The notes: generated by a model not told the origin, from the sequence alone. A stretch of DNA of 64,000 nt from Synanceia verrucosa (GCA_029721515.1 CM056559.1:9549001-9613000), one strand, 5' to 3'. Shown: positions 44,580-58,439, counted from the stretch's first letter. Numbers and translations are program-made.

Positions 44580-44840
44580 TAGTTCTTTTTTACCTCCACC
44601 AGGTTATGTTTTCACCGGGGTTTGTTTTTTTGTTGGTTTGTCAGTTTGCAAAATAACTCAAAAAGTTGTGGATGGATTTTGACGAAATTTTCAGGGTTGG
44701 TCAGAAGTGGCCTAACTTAAAACTGATTGATTTTTGGCGGTGATTGGATCCGATTTAACGGCACCACCAAAAATTAATCAGTTTTAAGTTAGGCCACTAC
44801 AGGCCAATCCTGAAAATTTTGTCATAAACTGCTTAACTGC
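44580..44840. repeat. Dispersed repeat folded into a near-perfect inverted repeat
   Basis: The left half (to 44742) matches the repeat at 21.29-21.56 kb. The right half (44762-44824) is the reverse complement of 44681-44742 with few mismatches, leaving a 19-nt spacer. The result is a hairpin with arms of about 62 nt. It has no coding capacity. Confidence 0.75.
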
Positions 44841-47800
44841 TAAATGCATCACTGAGTTCACCAGCTGTCTACTCTGGCTAGAAAATACACTGTGAGTGGA
44901 GCCGAAAATTCATATTCAAATTCTGAGAAATATAATAGGTAACAGCCTATTTAAAGACATGTATCAGAATGTTTTAAACTCAGCTCCAGATGTGCATTAA
45001 ATGTTTTCTGCTAATAACAGCATTTTGTGTGAGCCATTTTCTCTATTTCTGGCTTGTCTCTTGAATATTTGTTTTTGTATTTTGCCTGCATGATTGTCAA
45101 CGTGAATTAATAAATGTCAGTTTATTTTGAATAAACAGTTTGTCAGCCGTCATGCATCGTGCTGCTGACAGGTATACATGTACCACGTCGTTTCTGCTGA
45201 TAGCTGTATGTTCCCAGTATTTGTTGGTATCAGGCGTATGTGGGTTGGACATGTTAGTGTGTATGTATGCGTGTGTGTGTGTGTTTGCATTAGAGATGCG
45301 TTGCAGGGTTGTGTCTGAGACGCAGCTCAGGTGTCTGTTGGTGTCTGTTGAACGACCTCGCTGCAGGGAACAGGCTATCAGGCTTAGAGGGAGGCTATCA
45401 TGTTAATTACTTTACACACACCCTGCCAGCCAAGCGTGCAACACAACTGCTGAGCTCACACACGCAAACACACTCGTGCATGCACTTTGGCACAAACACT
45501 GTTAAGCTTGCGCACGTACACACAAGATCAGCCGTCTTTCTTTCATTCTGACGTTTTTCTGTCTTTCCACTCTCGCTGTTTGAAGGCCTTGGACATCAAT
45601 TCCCTTTTGCTTTCAAGAAAGATTGTTTTATATTCTAATCAATTCAAGTCCGTCCTGTGAAATTAATTGACATTCATTCAATGATTTTAAATTCCTCAGA
45701 GGCTGTTCTTTTGTTTCAGGCTGTCAGCGAGCTGCAACTGAGATCGGGCTAAATGTTTTGTCATCCACACTCCAGGGTGAGCCCGCTCCAAAGCGTGAGC
45801 CTGAGGTCACCTTAACCTCCTCGCAATCTTGTCTCTCGTCGTCTTTAGTGCTTGTGAAAGGGAAGATTCTTGATCGGAAACTTGGGTGAAGCTCATTCTT
45901 TTGTGGCAGCCTTCATATGTCTTTTTTTTCTTTTTTCTTTTTTTTAGAATCATGTCAGTGGTTTTGAACGGCTGGTCCGGCGTTCTCAGGCCAGGGAAAT
46001 CGAGGAGTGGTATTGGCTGGGGCAGGTTGATGCCTTTAGTTAAGTGATGCTGGCACGCAGAGGGATTGCTCTGGGAAGTTGTCATCCATCATGATTTTAG
46101 AATGACTTAAAGCAGCACTCTGCTTTTGGGGTTATGGTCTGGGATCTAAGATTGATGTGAAGTGGATGTGTGTTGGAGGGAGGAGTGAAAAAAGAGAGGG
46201 TGTGTGCTAAAAATAAGTAAAGATAACTGTTCTTCTGGAGAAGTGTTTTTCATTTTCCCTCTGCTGTTTTTTAAGGAAGTTAATGGAAGCTCTGCTGATT
46301 AAAGTTGCTCTAAATCAGATAATAATGATCAGTGTAACATTTTGTGATTTCTACAATGTGACAAAATGTCTTTGAAGATGCTCTTATTCATTGCACTTCC
46401 CCATTTTATACGTGAGTGCCTGTGCATCTTCTGGATGCAACCCCACCCCATGTGTGCGTTATTGTATTTCTTTAAGCTGAAGCATTTTGTATGTCTTTGC
46501 CTTTCTCCCTTGTCCCTTTTTTTCCAGGTTCAAGTCTCACCTAAGTTAATTCTTCAATTAGCGTGATCCCGATTTTCAGGAGAGATCATGGTGGGAGCCC
46601 TGCAAATCGATGTCCAATTAGCAAAGGCTCTCCAGCCCAGAGGAGAGGAGGGGGATGGCCGCCGTGGTCATCTTTGGAGAACGGGAGGTCGGGGCAGGTC
46701 TGGAGTTGAAGATAGAGATAAAAAAAAGGAAGGAAAAGTGGGTGAGAAGAAAACACTCGAGGTGTGTAAGTGGGTGGAGGTGAGGAGGGAGCATCAGGGT
46801 CTGAGGAGGTGGGGTGTAGATGTTAGACGCTCAATCAAGCCGTGTGAGGACAGTGTAATTAATCCATTGAAGATGTCTGATTGCGGATGACTTTGGGAAT
46901 ACCAGAGTGGTGGCCGGGCCTGGGGAAAAAGAGGGAGGGCAGGAACAAGATGGATGCATGGGTGCGGGGAGTGGAAAAGCGGAAGGGCAAACACAGGGAG
47001 AGAGTGAGATTAATTGAGACAAGGGAGATACAGTGCCTTTTAAATGAGAAGGATGAGTTTAGTGACAATGTAAGAAAAAGAAAGAAAGGGGGAGGAAGAA
47101 TTGATCATGTCAGGGTTAGGTCGAACCATCACTTACAGCACTGTAGGAATAAAGACCTCCACCAGATGTATGTAAAGAAAGAACCATGGTGCTTGCTAAC
47201 TCATCCCCGAGTTTCTCACTGCTAAAACACTCTTACAAGACGAATGAGCACCTATTCCGTTCTAATGCTAATATGCTTTTAAGGCACTATTGGCCGGCAC
47301 AATTTTGCTTTTTTTTTTAATGGACTATTAATTTGTTTGAATGCATTTTGTCTCAATGGCCACACTACAGAGTTTGCTGGGCTTTGGCTCAGCTCTTGAA
47401 CAGCACATGATTTACTTACCCACAGCTATTTGGTGGCTACGTCTTTATAATCTAATTGAATTTGATAAAGCAGAGTAATCATCGGTATAGTATTATGGTG
47501 AGTACTCATCATACCGATTGAATATTTTTTTTTTAACATAGTTTTTGCATTTATGTCTGTACGTTGTTGTTTTTTTATGTAAGCTGCATTCGCTTTGTTG
47601 CAGTTGATAGCAGAGTAAATGTTCATTGTTTTCAGCGTGAGAATGACAGTAAACTATGCTGGGTATTCACAAGGCGCTACCTTTCACGCATGCAAGTAGA
47701 AAATGCTGACAAAAGTTGAATTCTCTAAAGTCTTTCACTTCTTTCATGGCAGAGAACACAGACTGAGTCTTGACAAGTTGGAAGCACTTGACAATTCAAG

Positions 47801-48443
47801 TCAAATGGGTGCACACACCTGAGCAGTCTGCAGGTAGCAGGACTCTGGTTTATTTGTTTATATTTATATTTGTATGCTGTCTGTCACTTTAACTATTTCC
47901 ATAAAGGACATAGTGATATCTTGTCAATGGAGAAAAATAGAGTCGCTCTCCATCTGTGTGTGTTGTTATCATGCAAAGCCCCAACCCTCCTGTCTGCTCT
48001 CTGGTAATCACTGTTAGCTCTGTCAACACTTTCACCATTGTTTCAACTGTTAGCGTAGTTAGCACTATTAGCGATGCCATTGCTATGTTGAGAGGCATTA
48101 AATATGCTCCCAGTCCTGTATTAAGCACCTTTAAACCCAGCAGATTTACAATTAAACTCTAACTTAGTTTACATTCATACAACATTATGCATAAATGCAT
48201 AAGTAATAGTACACGTTAAAATACTGTACACATAAATAAAATTATCATATTGAACTTTGTCCAATCCTCGGCAGTCAATAACAGCCCATAGACTTTAGCA
48301 GACACCTGTTTACCTCACTGCTTCTCTGTGGTATATTTTATTCATTACACTGGTCAGTTCAATTTTGAATCCATCTCTGAAACGGCACCATCTTTGGCCT
48401 GCTATTATGAAAGTCTGGGTGGACATTGATGATGGGTTGTCAT

Positions 48444-49088
48444 TAGGGGGTGTGACGATACATGATATTGGGTTCAGGGGAACAATATTTTTACATTACT
48501 TTTATGAAAACTAAAATGCCATAAATATATGACTGGACATAGTCATTTCACGATCTCTGTTATTAAACAGAGTCAAAAAATAATAAAAAATATGAAATCA
48601 CTTTTTGTCAAAATCAGTTGTTGTAGCAAGAGATGTGTATCTGAGCTGAATTTGATAATACTGCAGCTCATAATGTATACGTTATTGAATGTAATTCCCA
48701 TAGAAATAAAACAATAATTCATAAAAAAACCCAAAACATTAAATCACATTTAGTCAAAGTCAGTGTTGTAGTATCAGCAGCAAGAGGTGAGATGTGCCTG
48801 ACCTGAATGTGGAGATGCTACGGCAGATGTAATGGGAACGCTTTTCGTTTTTCCTTCTGGTGTTGCACTTTGTAGACGGTCCCTGATTTCCTTCTCCTTT
48901 GTCTTGTCAGTTTCTGGCAGACTAGACATAGTAAAGGGGCTTTACTGCCCCCCACAGGTCTCTAATAGAACCTTGGATACCTCAAAGTCTGATTTCTTTC
49001 TGGCCTGTGCTCACAAGACATCTTTTCACTGAACGAGAAATATCGTTGTGATCTTAATCTCATGGCACGAGATCTTGTCACACCCCTA
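48444..49088. mobile_element. Non-autonomous hAT-like element, 645 bp, with 7/8 target duplication
   Basis: The left end is TAGGGGGTGTGACGATAC and the right end, reverse-complemented, is TAGGGGTGTGACAAGATCTC. The flanks are GTTGTCAT (48436-48443) and GTCGTCAT (49089-49096), an 8-bp duplication with one difference. Inside, a block near 48.59-48.67 kb is repeated imperfectly near 48.74-48.83 kb. There is no transposase frame. Ends and duplication length are those of hAT elements. Confidence 0.82.
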
Positions 49089-50599
49089 GTCGTCATATAA
49101 ATTTGCAGAATTTCATTCATTGTTTTTTTTTAAAATTTGATTTATTTATATCTGCAGCTTTGAGCCACATGAGGGAGCCTGAATTTGTGAATTCTTGCGA
49201 TAATTGTAACCTACTTGTAACATTTAATTTAAAAAGGAAAGCTAGCTTGAGAGGAAACTGACGGCTGTTAAATCTACCAATGCATTGATTTGGTTTCCAT
49301 TATTAAGTATTTAACATGTATATTTTTTGAAATTTTGAAGTGATTTTTTTTAATGTCAATGATTTTCAAAATTCACCTCTCGCTAATTAATGGTGACTCT
49401 TAAATAGCAATAAAAATGGACAGGAATGTCAATTTAAATTTGCTCTTGTCACAATTTCAGGCCTATTGTCGACTGGTTCATTATAAAAAATTAGAAAACA
49501 ACATCATTTTAATAGTGATGAGTTTGAACATCTTTTTTCCTTCAGACGGTTGTACAGCCTGAGCGAAGAAGAGGCAATTTCATGTTTTGGTTTGGCTCCA
49601 TTTTCCTTCCTGTATTCATTTACAGATGGAATTATATTTAATATTTAATGCAAAATGCAACCTTTAATACATTCAATGAATAATTGAAAAAGAACATGAT
49701 ACTGTTTAATGGGTTGCTTTTTATGTATCTGCATGCGTGGAATGGTCAAGGCTTGTGTTTATTAAATTCACCATGGCAACAAAGGGGGAGTTTTTGCACT
49801 TAGTTGACATCCTGTAACGCTAACCAACTGTGGGTGTATGCCTGGATATTTTGTTAAGTTACTGTCTCTGCCAGTGTATGATGTTACTTAAGTGCACACT
49901 CATGTGTGCCACCATCATGGCTCACTTCTGGCAGCCATGGCTCCAGACGGTTTTTGGGCACATGAGGTCCTGAATAAAAAGAATTGTGAGGAGAAAAGGT
50001 GTAGAATAGAAATTAGTGGAGGGAAAGATGACAGTGTGGGGTCGAGATACAGGAAAGACTGCGGGGAGAAAATTGTCCAGAGTGTAGAAAAACCATGACA
50101 GGCAATGGCAGAGCGGAGGGAGAAATATAACAGACAGAATCGGAGAGAGCGAGGGAGGGAGAGACAGGCAAAGACAGACAGAGCGAGAGATAGACAGTGA
50201 CAGAGGGAGAGATAGACGAGCTGTGTGAGGATGCAGAGAGTGTCCCCCTCTCTCGGCTGCTGCCAGAGGCAAACAGACAGCCTCTCTGCTGGTGGAATGC
50301 TAATGCAACAAGCTGCTCCTCTCTTGTCTTCCCTTGCTACCTTTCTTCCCTCTTTAACTATCCTCTGTGCAGAAAGTTTACAGACTACGGACGCTAGTGT
50401 GGACTTTGATAATGGAGACCCCACTGTTTTTATATTTTTTACACTACATATGTTGGGTCTGCAAATTGGGCGTGGTAAGCGTCCTCTTGTTGGAAAATTA
50501 CGATTTCAATGGGAGATTAGCTGTGTGCGACAATGTGTGTGTGTGTTGACGTGAAACCTCTCTCCTGTTACCCCCACCAAGTCCTATACTGACATCATG

Positions 50600-50720
50600 T
50601 TTGTCTGCAGCTCAGTAGCCATGGCTACCAAGGTGTCAGGGGCCAATAGCAGGTCAGTCAGTCGACCTCTCTCTGTCTGTGTCGCAGTCGGCTGACCTCT
50701 GACCTCCAGCCCGAAAGAGA
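50600..50720. promoter_or_regulatory. Candidate regulatory block: palindromic X-box and DR1 element
   Basis: GTAGCCATGGCTAC (50615-50628) is a perfect 14-bp palindrome differing by one base from the RFX X-box consensus. TGACCTCTGACCT (50693-50705) is a perfect DR1, the binding form for HNF4, RXR and related nuclear receptors. They lie 64 bp apart. Activity is not shown by sequence alone. Confidence 0.4.
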
Positions 50721-51203
50721 GACACAAAGCATTTGTTCAGGGATGATAAATGTCTCCTGGTTTTATCGCCCAGGCAGGTTGTTAACTTCCATCATTTAAG
50801 ACATTCGCATCGCTTCACTCTGAGAAACGGCGGCAAGTAAAGACAACAGTTATTTTTCCTCTTGAACTGCACCACATTTTCCTGCTGTGGCGACAGTCAT
50901 CACTTCTCAACTTCAGGCAGGACATAACCTTGAGTGGAGCGAGACGACAGAGTCCGTCTCCCAACCCCAACTGCCCCCCCGCCTCGTGTCTGTCTGTCTG
51001 TCTGTCTGTCTGCACAGAGATGGCAGCTTCTGAGAAATGGTGGCAAACTCTGAAGTGTGATCCATTTAGATAGCGGTGGGGTTCTCTCCCTGTGCACACA
51101 TGCATGCACACCATACACTAAACACACACCAAGCAACAAACAAACATGGGAACACACAAACCTGTGTGCACGCAGACACAAAGAAACAGATCTCGCTTCT
51201 CTC

Positions 51204-51204
<1 letters not shown>

Positions 51205-51239
<35 letters not shown>
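51205..51239. repeat. (CA)n microsatellite
   Basis: Perfect AC/CA units. A TGTC tetranucleotide run lies 190 bp upstream at about 50986-51012. Confidence 0.92.
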
Positions 51240-51242
<3 letters not shown>

Positions 51243-54200
51243 GGCAGTCTCTTGGCGTACACTTGCTTGGTTGACAAGTCATCTCAGATAAGCTTGAGTG
51301 GCAGGTAGGGAGTGTTGACTACTAGTGTGTGTATAACACTTTGGTAGATATCGCCACCTTATGATTATTGTATTATACAGTATTTACTTAATCAGATTTG
51401 TATGATTTACTATTTATTTTTAACAGATGTGGGCCAGATATTTCCTTCATTTTGCTCCCTCTCTATAGTTCTTGTATCTGATATATATGTTTTTAAAGAT
51501 GCTTCCCTCTGTTTCAGTTCGGTTGTTAATTTCCTCGCCGCCTTTTTCTATCTCTGTTCAAACATATTGCACTGCCGCCGTCATCTAGAGAGAATCTTGT
51601 CCCTTTTTTGGCAGCAGATGTATGTTCAAGCTATATTTTGAGGATTCAGGCCTTGTATACTTGCTCGCTTACACTCCCTCCCTTCATTCCCTCCATATCC
51701 CCAGGCCTCCCCGTGCTCCATTCCTCTATTTTCTTATCTGCTTTCTTCTCCTACTTGCTCCTCTATGTCATTGCCAAATCTCTCCTGTCTGCTCTTCTCT
51801 GTCTTCTCCTCTCCTCTCCCTCCCACCTCTCTCTATTTCTTTTTCAACACCCTCTTCTCTCTCTATCAGTCTCTCTATTCTGTGACTGCTCTGGCTGGTC
51901 CCCCCGTGGCACACCGTGTCGTGTCCCTAATTTATTTATAATTAGTGCTCTTTGTCGGGATGCGTGGGGAATGTTAAAGTACATGCCACCTCGCTCTGGG
52001 TACAAATGGGCTGGTGTTCCTCCAGCCTCTCCACCCGCCCCAACTGCCCAACCGACACGGCCACTGGGATGGACAGACCTCACATCTCAAAGCCATCACA
52101 GACTCTTAAAATTATAACGACTCCACAGAGAAGAAGACTGTGCATTGCAGCAAATCTCCATTAAAGTCCTAAAACACTTATTTTGTCAGTGCAAATCACT
52201 CTATAATTAATTGTGTCGTCATCTTCTACAAGTGAGTGTCTATATCAAGAAAAAAATGCAACCTGATTGTGGAAAATTCTCGAAACAGAGTGGAAAAAAG
52301 ATTGTCATCATCACTGTTTTTCAAACGTCTTAAGAAAATAAAGCTTCAAGACAAACGTGACTTAATGATAAGGGGAGTTTACACCCTGACTGACACCTGC
52401 TGAGATGCAGATACACATTGTCAGTGTGCTCACCTGTGCAATGACTGAATGCAAAACAGAATAACAAGATGGGACAACATGTAATCTAAAAGTGTAATTT
52501 ATTAAACATCCTGTTGAATTTTAATGGCCATCACTTGTAAAGTTGAGTTGTTTTGGGGGTTTGAGCTACAGGGAAAAAAAAATATTTTTTATCACACCAC
52601 ATTAATGTCAACACTGTCTTTACACGTAACGTCCATGACCAGGAATGACAGCGCTGACAGGACTCGCTGAGTGTGTGTGTGTGATCAGCCAGGAAGAGCT
52701 TTTGTCCTTGGGCTGGGAGGGCACCTGGCTCCTCTTCCCGTCCTTGTGATCTCTCTGTTCCCACTCTCTCATGCCGCTCTATCCCTTCTCTATCTGTCTC
52801 TTCCTCTCTTCTCTCAGCTCCGATCCCTTCATCCCCCCATCTCACGCTCTCCCTCTCCTCTGCCCAAGGCGATGCCGTCCTGCAGGCTTTGATCAGGGGG
52901 CCAGGGAGGAGAGAGGAAGTGGGTCAGAAAGTTGTGCTGGAGACTGCAGGAGAACAAGGCTGGAATATCGAGTAGGTGAGGCTGGGAGAGAGAGAGGGAG
53001 AGATGGGGTAATCTACTGAGAAAGTGATAGAGTGAGAGAGGGGGAGATAGTGGGGGAAGGAAGAGGGAGGGAGTAGGTAAAGAGAACGAGAGGAGGGTGA
53101 AATGGGGCAACCGTGAGAGGGAGTGGGGGGGCTGCCCGAACTAAAAGAGCAGAAGGAGATAAAAAGAAAATGAAGAGAGCAACAGGAGGAGATAGAGGAG
53201 AAGGACGTGGGAAAGAAGAGGTGTCTTCATTTACTGAGAGGGAAAAAAGACAACACATTTGTCTTGAACGTGATGCTCAGCATTTAAACAGCAGGTTGGA
53301 GGATAAGGCCCTGTTTTAACTAATCTACACAGTGCAGGACAGATAGTTCAGCTCAGTGCGTGTGTGTGTGTTTGCATCGGCCTTTCTGCATATGTGCGCG
53401 TGTGTGTGTGTGTATCTGCCGGCAGTATATCGCTCGACTGTGGCTCTTTGTTTTTTGTTTTTTTTTTAAAGATCATTAAGATGCATAGTTTATTAATATT
53501 CAGATCAAACCATTAATATTCGCCGAGTGTTTCTGCTCTCCTTGTGTCGTCAGCTCACCTGGGACTGGGGAGGGCAGAGGGGGAAAGAATGGAGGATTGA
53601 GGTGGTGGTGGTGGTGGTGGGGAGTGATATGGGAGGAGGAAGAGGTGTGGGGGCAAAAGATGGAGTGATTTAGTGGGACGTCTGGAGACGAGGGGAGCAG
53701 GAGGTACAGTAGAGGTGGTGGAGGTCGGGTCTATTGTGATGGACAATCTGGCCACGCGAGCCTGCGGGCGGGGGTGGAAGGTTGGGGGTGTGTGGGGTGT
53801 TTGGGGGGTCCACCACTGGGACTGTGAGGTGAGAGGGGTGAGGGATTTTAGGGGGAAGCAGGGAAGCAAATGGGGTTTGGTTCTGGAGTAATTGGGCCAA
53901 TGGGAGACCATAAACACACACACACACACACATTAAACAATACAAAAACACACATATTCATATCCACTTTTAATTACACGCATGTTCAGATTTATATGCA
54001 CATAGTCAAACAAATATATATTTTATGTAAGTGAATATGAAATGTACGCACACACTTTCATTGTATTTCTATCCCATAAAATGTACACACACACAACCTT
54101 CTCTATTCTTTGTGAGTAAATTAATTTGTCATTAACTTTCACAATTCGTCAAACCGTTTGCTCTAAAAGAATAATTATGAAACACATTTTGAGTGATCAG

Positions 54201-54416
54201 ACTGCAGACTACAGTGTAGTACCTAAAACTCTATTCAATTTATAATAATATATAAGTTATTAACTATTTATTTTAGTCTGATGAATGTCTTTTACCATAA
54301 TTAACTGTTGATCATTTTCTCTATCTAATAAATGATCAACACTTTGTTTCAGCTCTGCTCATATTAATATGCATACATGCACTTCATTGCTTCCTGTATG
54401 CATACATGTACTCTTC

Positions 54417-54445
<29 letters not shown>
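54417..54445. repeat. (CA)n microsatellite
   Basis: Fourteen CA units within AT-rich, otherwise featureless sequence. Confidence 0.92.
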
Positions 54446-54448
<3 letters not shown>

Positions 54449-55189
54449 GCAAGCTCTCCAGTCAGCTACAGATACACTCAGGCATGCACAAAAGCGGACA
54501 GCAAATTAAAGTGGTAATTACTTTTAAGCCCAGAAAGGTGAAGGATTGTATGGCAGGGAGCAATGGGTCACTGTTGAATAGAGAATAGTGGAGCAGGCAG
54601 ACAGTGTGAAAGGCAGATATGCATCTCAATGAAATATGGAGGAGCACTCTCAACAAAAGGCGAAATGGCTGCTTAATGGCCACATGCCCTCAAAGAGTTA
54701 TTGTCTGATAGATTTGGAATATTATCTACTCTGTGGCAGTTATCTTTAAACAGCCTTTTATACTTATCAGCTGTGTGAGCTGCTGAGAGGAAGGTGAAGA
54801 AAACGTTATGTTAAATTTCCATAGTCTTAAATACGACACTGACAGCTGTACAGGAGAAAGTATTTCATTTCTCAACTGAAACAGTTGTCAGATGGAAACA
54901 AGTTATATTCACTGCATCATATCAATAGACGTAAACATTATTTTAAACAGATTTGTGTCTAGGTTATGCTTTCCTCTGATTTCATATTCCAGCAGTTTAT
55001 CTCAGCTTTTGCTTCCTGATACAGGTCAAGCTAAAACAATACTGAACAGTTAATCGGGATGTTCTCATACACTGTTCATAGATGTGAAAGTAATGTGCTG
55101 TAATTTGTATAATATCCCATAAAATCATCAATTATGAGGCAGGAAGTACAAAGACTGACAAACGGCAGGTGACCAGTGTTCGTTCCTCA

Positions 55190-55460
55190 TGTGAGACCAG
55201 AAATAAACGTAGCTTTATGCGTAAGTAAACCACAATCCTAAATCTGATGAAGCAATTTTGTTATCTGATCTTAACTAAGTATTTTTGTTGCCTAAGCCTA
55301 ACCAAGTCAGTCTTTTCCTTACAGAATAGTTTTTGTTACGTACCGTTCATGCATGTTATTTGGCTGTAGTTTCATGACTCAATAGATTTGTTGTATTTGT
55401 GTTGCCTAATCCTAAATTGGAAGTTTATTTTGAACAGAATGAAGCAGAAATGAACATGTC
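55190..55460. repeat. Dispersed teleost repeat with GTTGCCTAAGCCTAACC words
   Basis: The segment with TTGTTGCCTAAGCCTAACCA and nearby degenerate copies (ATCTTAACTAAGT, GTTGCCTAATCCTAAAT) follows the internal pattern of a repeat I know from many fish genomes. Borders and family name are uncertain. Confidence 0.45.
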
Positions 55461-56873
55461 AGGTGTTGCTGGGCATTCGTAGAAATAACTTTTTCTACAA
55501 TATCATTCAAATTGCTGTATGAGGATTTGTTAATCTGATGCTGTCTTTTGGTCTAACAGACTTTCCAAGACTAAACCAAGTCTAAAAATTAGCAGATGTA
55601 CACTTGACGTTGCCCTCGTGTTGGTATACTAAATAGTTGCTGAAGAGCTAATCTCTTGATTATTTAAGAGAAAATTGTCTAAATTCAACTTGATTTTGAG
55701 ACAAGATGATGTCATATCTGCTGGATCATTTTCTGCAGCATTCATACTCTGAATGTTGTCCAAAGAAGCATCATTATTATTATTTGTGGTATTTGTTCAG
55801 TGAGGTCTGTGGGTTGTGTGGCCTGTACTTACTGTACTTTACTGCATGTTAAAATCAAATATCCATATGCATCTATGTCTGATGTAGTTTGATCTATTTT
55901 GGGAAGCATTTCAGCAGAACAACTTCATTTTCATTCTCTGCACAAACACAGAGTGTTTTAGCTGTAAAAGAGTCTGCCAGTTTTCACCGTGTTTACTTCC
56001 TGTGGAAACAGAGAGCAGTCTGTGGCGGTTCAGAGGACACACAGTAAATCTAATCAATCTTTATTAACATTACATACAATGCATTAAACTGTTGTCTCCA
56101 TGTTGTCATTTAGGATCACTGAGTCCAGTTTAAAGCAGTTTGAAGCTTTTTGAGTTTTTTTTGTCTCCATTATTTAAGCTCAGTTTCATTATTGTCTACA
56201 TTCAGATGTAGAATAAATATGTTCAAGTACCACTCACAGTTAATTTCAGTACATCCATTTCATACTCCTAATACACTTACAGTATTTGACAAATTTACAT
56301 ACAGAATATGTAATAATCTTCTAAAATATGATGCTTCTATTACCCAACACTACTACACAGCTACTATAGTATATGAAATTTGCTTTTCCTTGTCCTGCAA
56401 TAAATTAATAACAATTCGAAAAGGGCTGTTCTGCAGTACTGTACTTTCACTTTCAAGTATTTTTTGCTGGCACTATGTATAGTATTTTTTCATCACCTCT
56501 TTGAACTGTGCTGTGGAAAAAGGCAGTTTTCTGTCACTACATGGAGCTGACCACAGCCGATAGCATGTGTAGGCAGGCGGAGAAACAAGGCCAGATGTGG
56601 GTGTGTGACTGTCTGGTCGACTGCAACAGTCATCACACGCTATTCCACATGCATGTTCAGACACACACACAAAAACGTCACACACTGACTAAGGATTTTC
56701 CCAATTATTTACCCATTCCGTTCAATTATGTGTCTCGCCCATCAGGCTGTGTTCATTCTCCAACCTGAGACTGTAGTTTTTGTTACTTCCAGGAGCGCCC
56801 TGATTTGTGAAGAGAACACCTGTAATGCTGCTCCGCGAGGCAAGCCTCCGGTACTAAACTAAACCTGTGAGGA

Positions 56874-56875
<2 letters not shown>

Positions 56876-56914
<39 letters not shown>

Positions 56915-56937
56915 ACACACACAAACACACACACACA
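56876..56937. repeat. (AC)n microsatellite with interruptions
   Basis: A perfect AC run to 56912 followed by degenerate AC units. A TG run of the opposite sense is at 57254-57278. Confidence 0.92.
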
Positions 56938-58439
56938 GAGTCAGATATTCCCTGCAAGTCTTCTTCAAGGACGCCTGGGGAAGACTTGGAGGACAAAATC
57001 ACACACTCCCTCTCCCAGTGTCTCAGACGCGCTGCACTTCTAATGCAGACAGAAAGCCTCCTCCAAAGGGACTCGGCACACACAAACATTCCCTCTCTCT
57101 CTCCTGTGCAGACACACTTATGCTGACACACACTTAAACACACAAATACCCTGAAAGGCCCTTCCACCTTCCCATGCAAGCGAGAAAAGCAGGACATTTT
57201 CTGTCATTTCTCTTATTGTCGCTCTTTCCTGCTCTCAGCTGTTTCAAGCTGCCGTGTGTGTGTGTGTGTGTGTGTGTGAAGTGTTGAGGGGACTCACTGG
57301 GACTCTTTGACGACCTCATTCACTCCCCCCTCACTCTTTCGGCCACACCATAGCCAACATGCCCAACAATGAGGCAGGGAGGGTGAGAGTGAGACCAAAA
57401 AAAAGCCACTGAATGCGTCTTCATTTGCCTGAACTTTTCACACGTCTTTTTCCTTTTGTTACACGCCGCCACGTTCGCTACAGTGCGGCGAGCCGCTCGG
57501 CCAGTTTCCGCTGCCAAGACAGCCAACCAAAGCAGCGTTTTTCCTCCCCTTCCCTCCCTCCTTCCCTACTCCCTCTCCTCTTGTCACCCCTCTCCCCTCC
57601 TTCCCACAATGTTCAGCCCATTTTTAGCTTTACATAATCTGAAATGGTACTTAAGTGAATTTATGTCTACCTCAGTGCATTAACTTCTGCTATTTCCTCC
57701 TTTATGTTGCTGTGTTTTTTTTTTTTAGTAGTTGGGTGCAGCGACTGAAGGGAGCAAGAAGGAGGGAGAGATTTGAAACTCAGACCACGGAGTAGACAGC
57801 CTATCAGTATTCAGTAGAGAAAGTGAGTGATGGAGGGAGAGAGAGAGAGAGAGAGAGAAAGGAGGAGGGGTGATGTATCAATATTCTGAGTAGTGTTTGA
57901 GGGCAAGGGGAACGAACAGAGGAGAGGGGGAAGGGGGGAAGGAGGTAGATTGGTGGGAGAGAGAGTACTTGAGTGAGTCTGAGTGTGATTATTTGTTCAC
58001 GTATACGCCGTGTGTGCACGCATCTGCACTCCTACGTGTACGTGGTTGTGGGTCTATAGTGTTGACTATAGGTTTTTGCAGTCAGCAGAGGGATGCAACC
58101 AAACACATTTACTCAAACACCGTACTTGACACTATACTACTTTATAGACTCTTTCAGCATTGCAAGACAGCAGAATTTAAACATTTATTAGCCGAGCCCA
58201 CGTTAGATATGTTAGACCATTAATTTGATGCCCCTACCCACCTCCGTCACTAAGGCCTTTCTTTTTTTTTTAATCGTCAAGTGAGTATAGCGCCCAGAGG
58301 ATTTTGCCTCTGAAAGATTATCCAATGTCGTCCCCAAATTCCATCCAAAGTTTTGCCTCATTTGATTAAAGATAACCAGTTCATTAAAGGCCACAGCTCA
58401 TGTATTAACGCTAACGTCATTTAAAATCTGACGCTCGAC

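Noticed and set aside
51608..52117. 169-codon frame
   Set aside because: C/T-rich low-complexity sequence, no conserved motif; overlapping frames stay open too.
56876..57278. CRISPR-like spaced repeats
   Set aside because: These are plain AC/TG microsatellites in vertebrate DNA without unique spacers of constant length.
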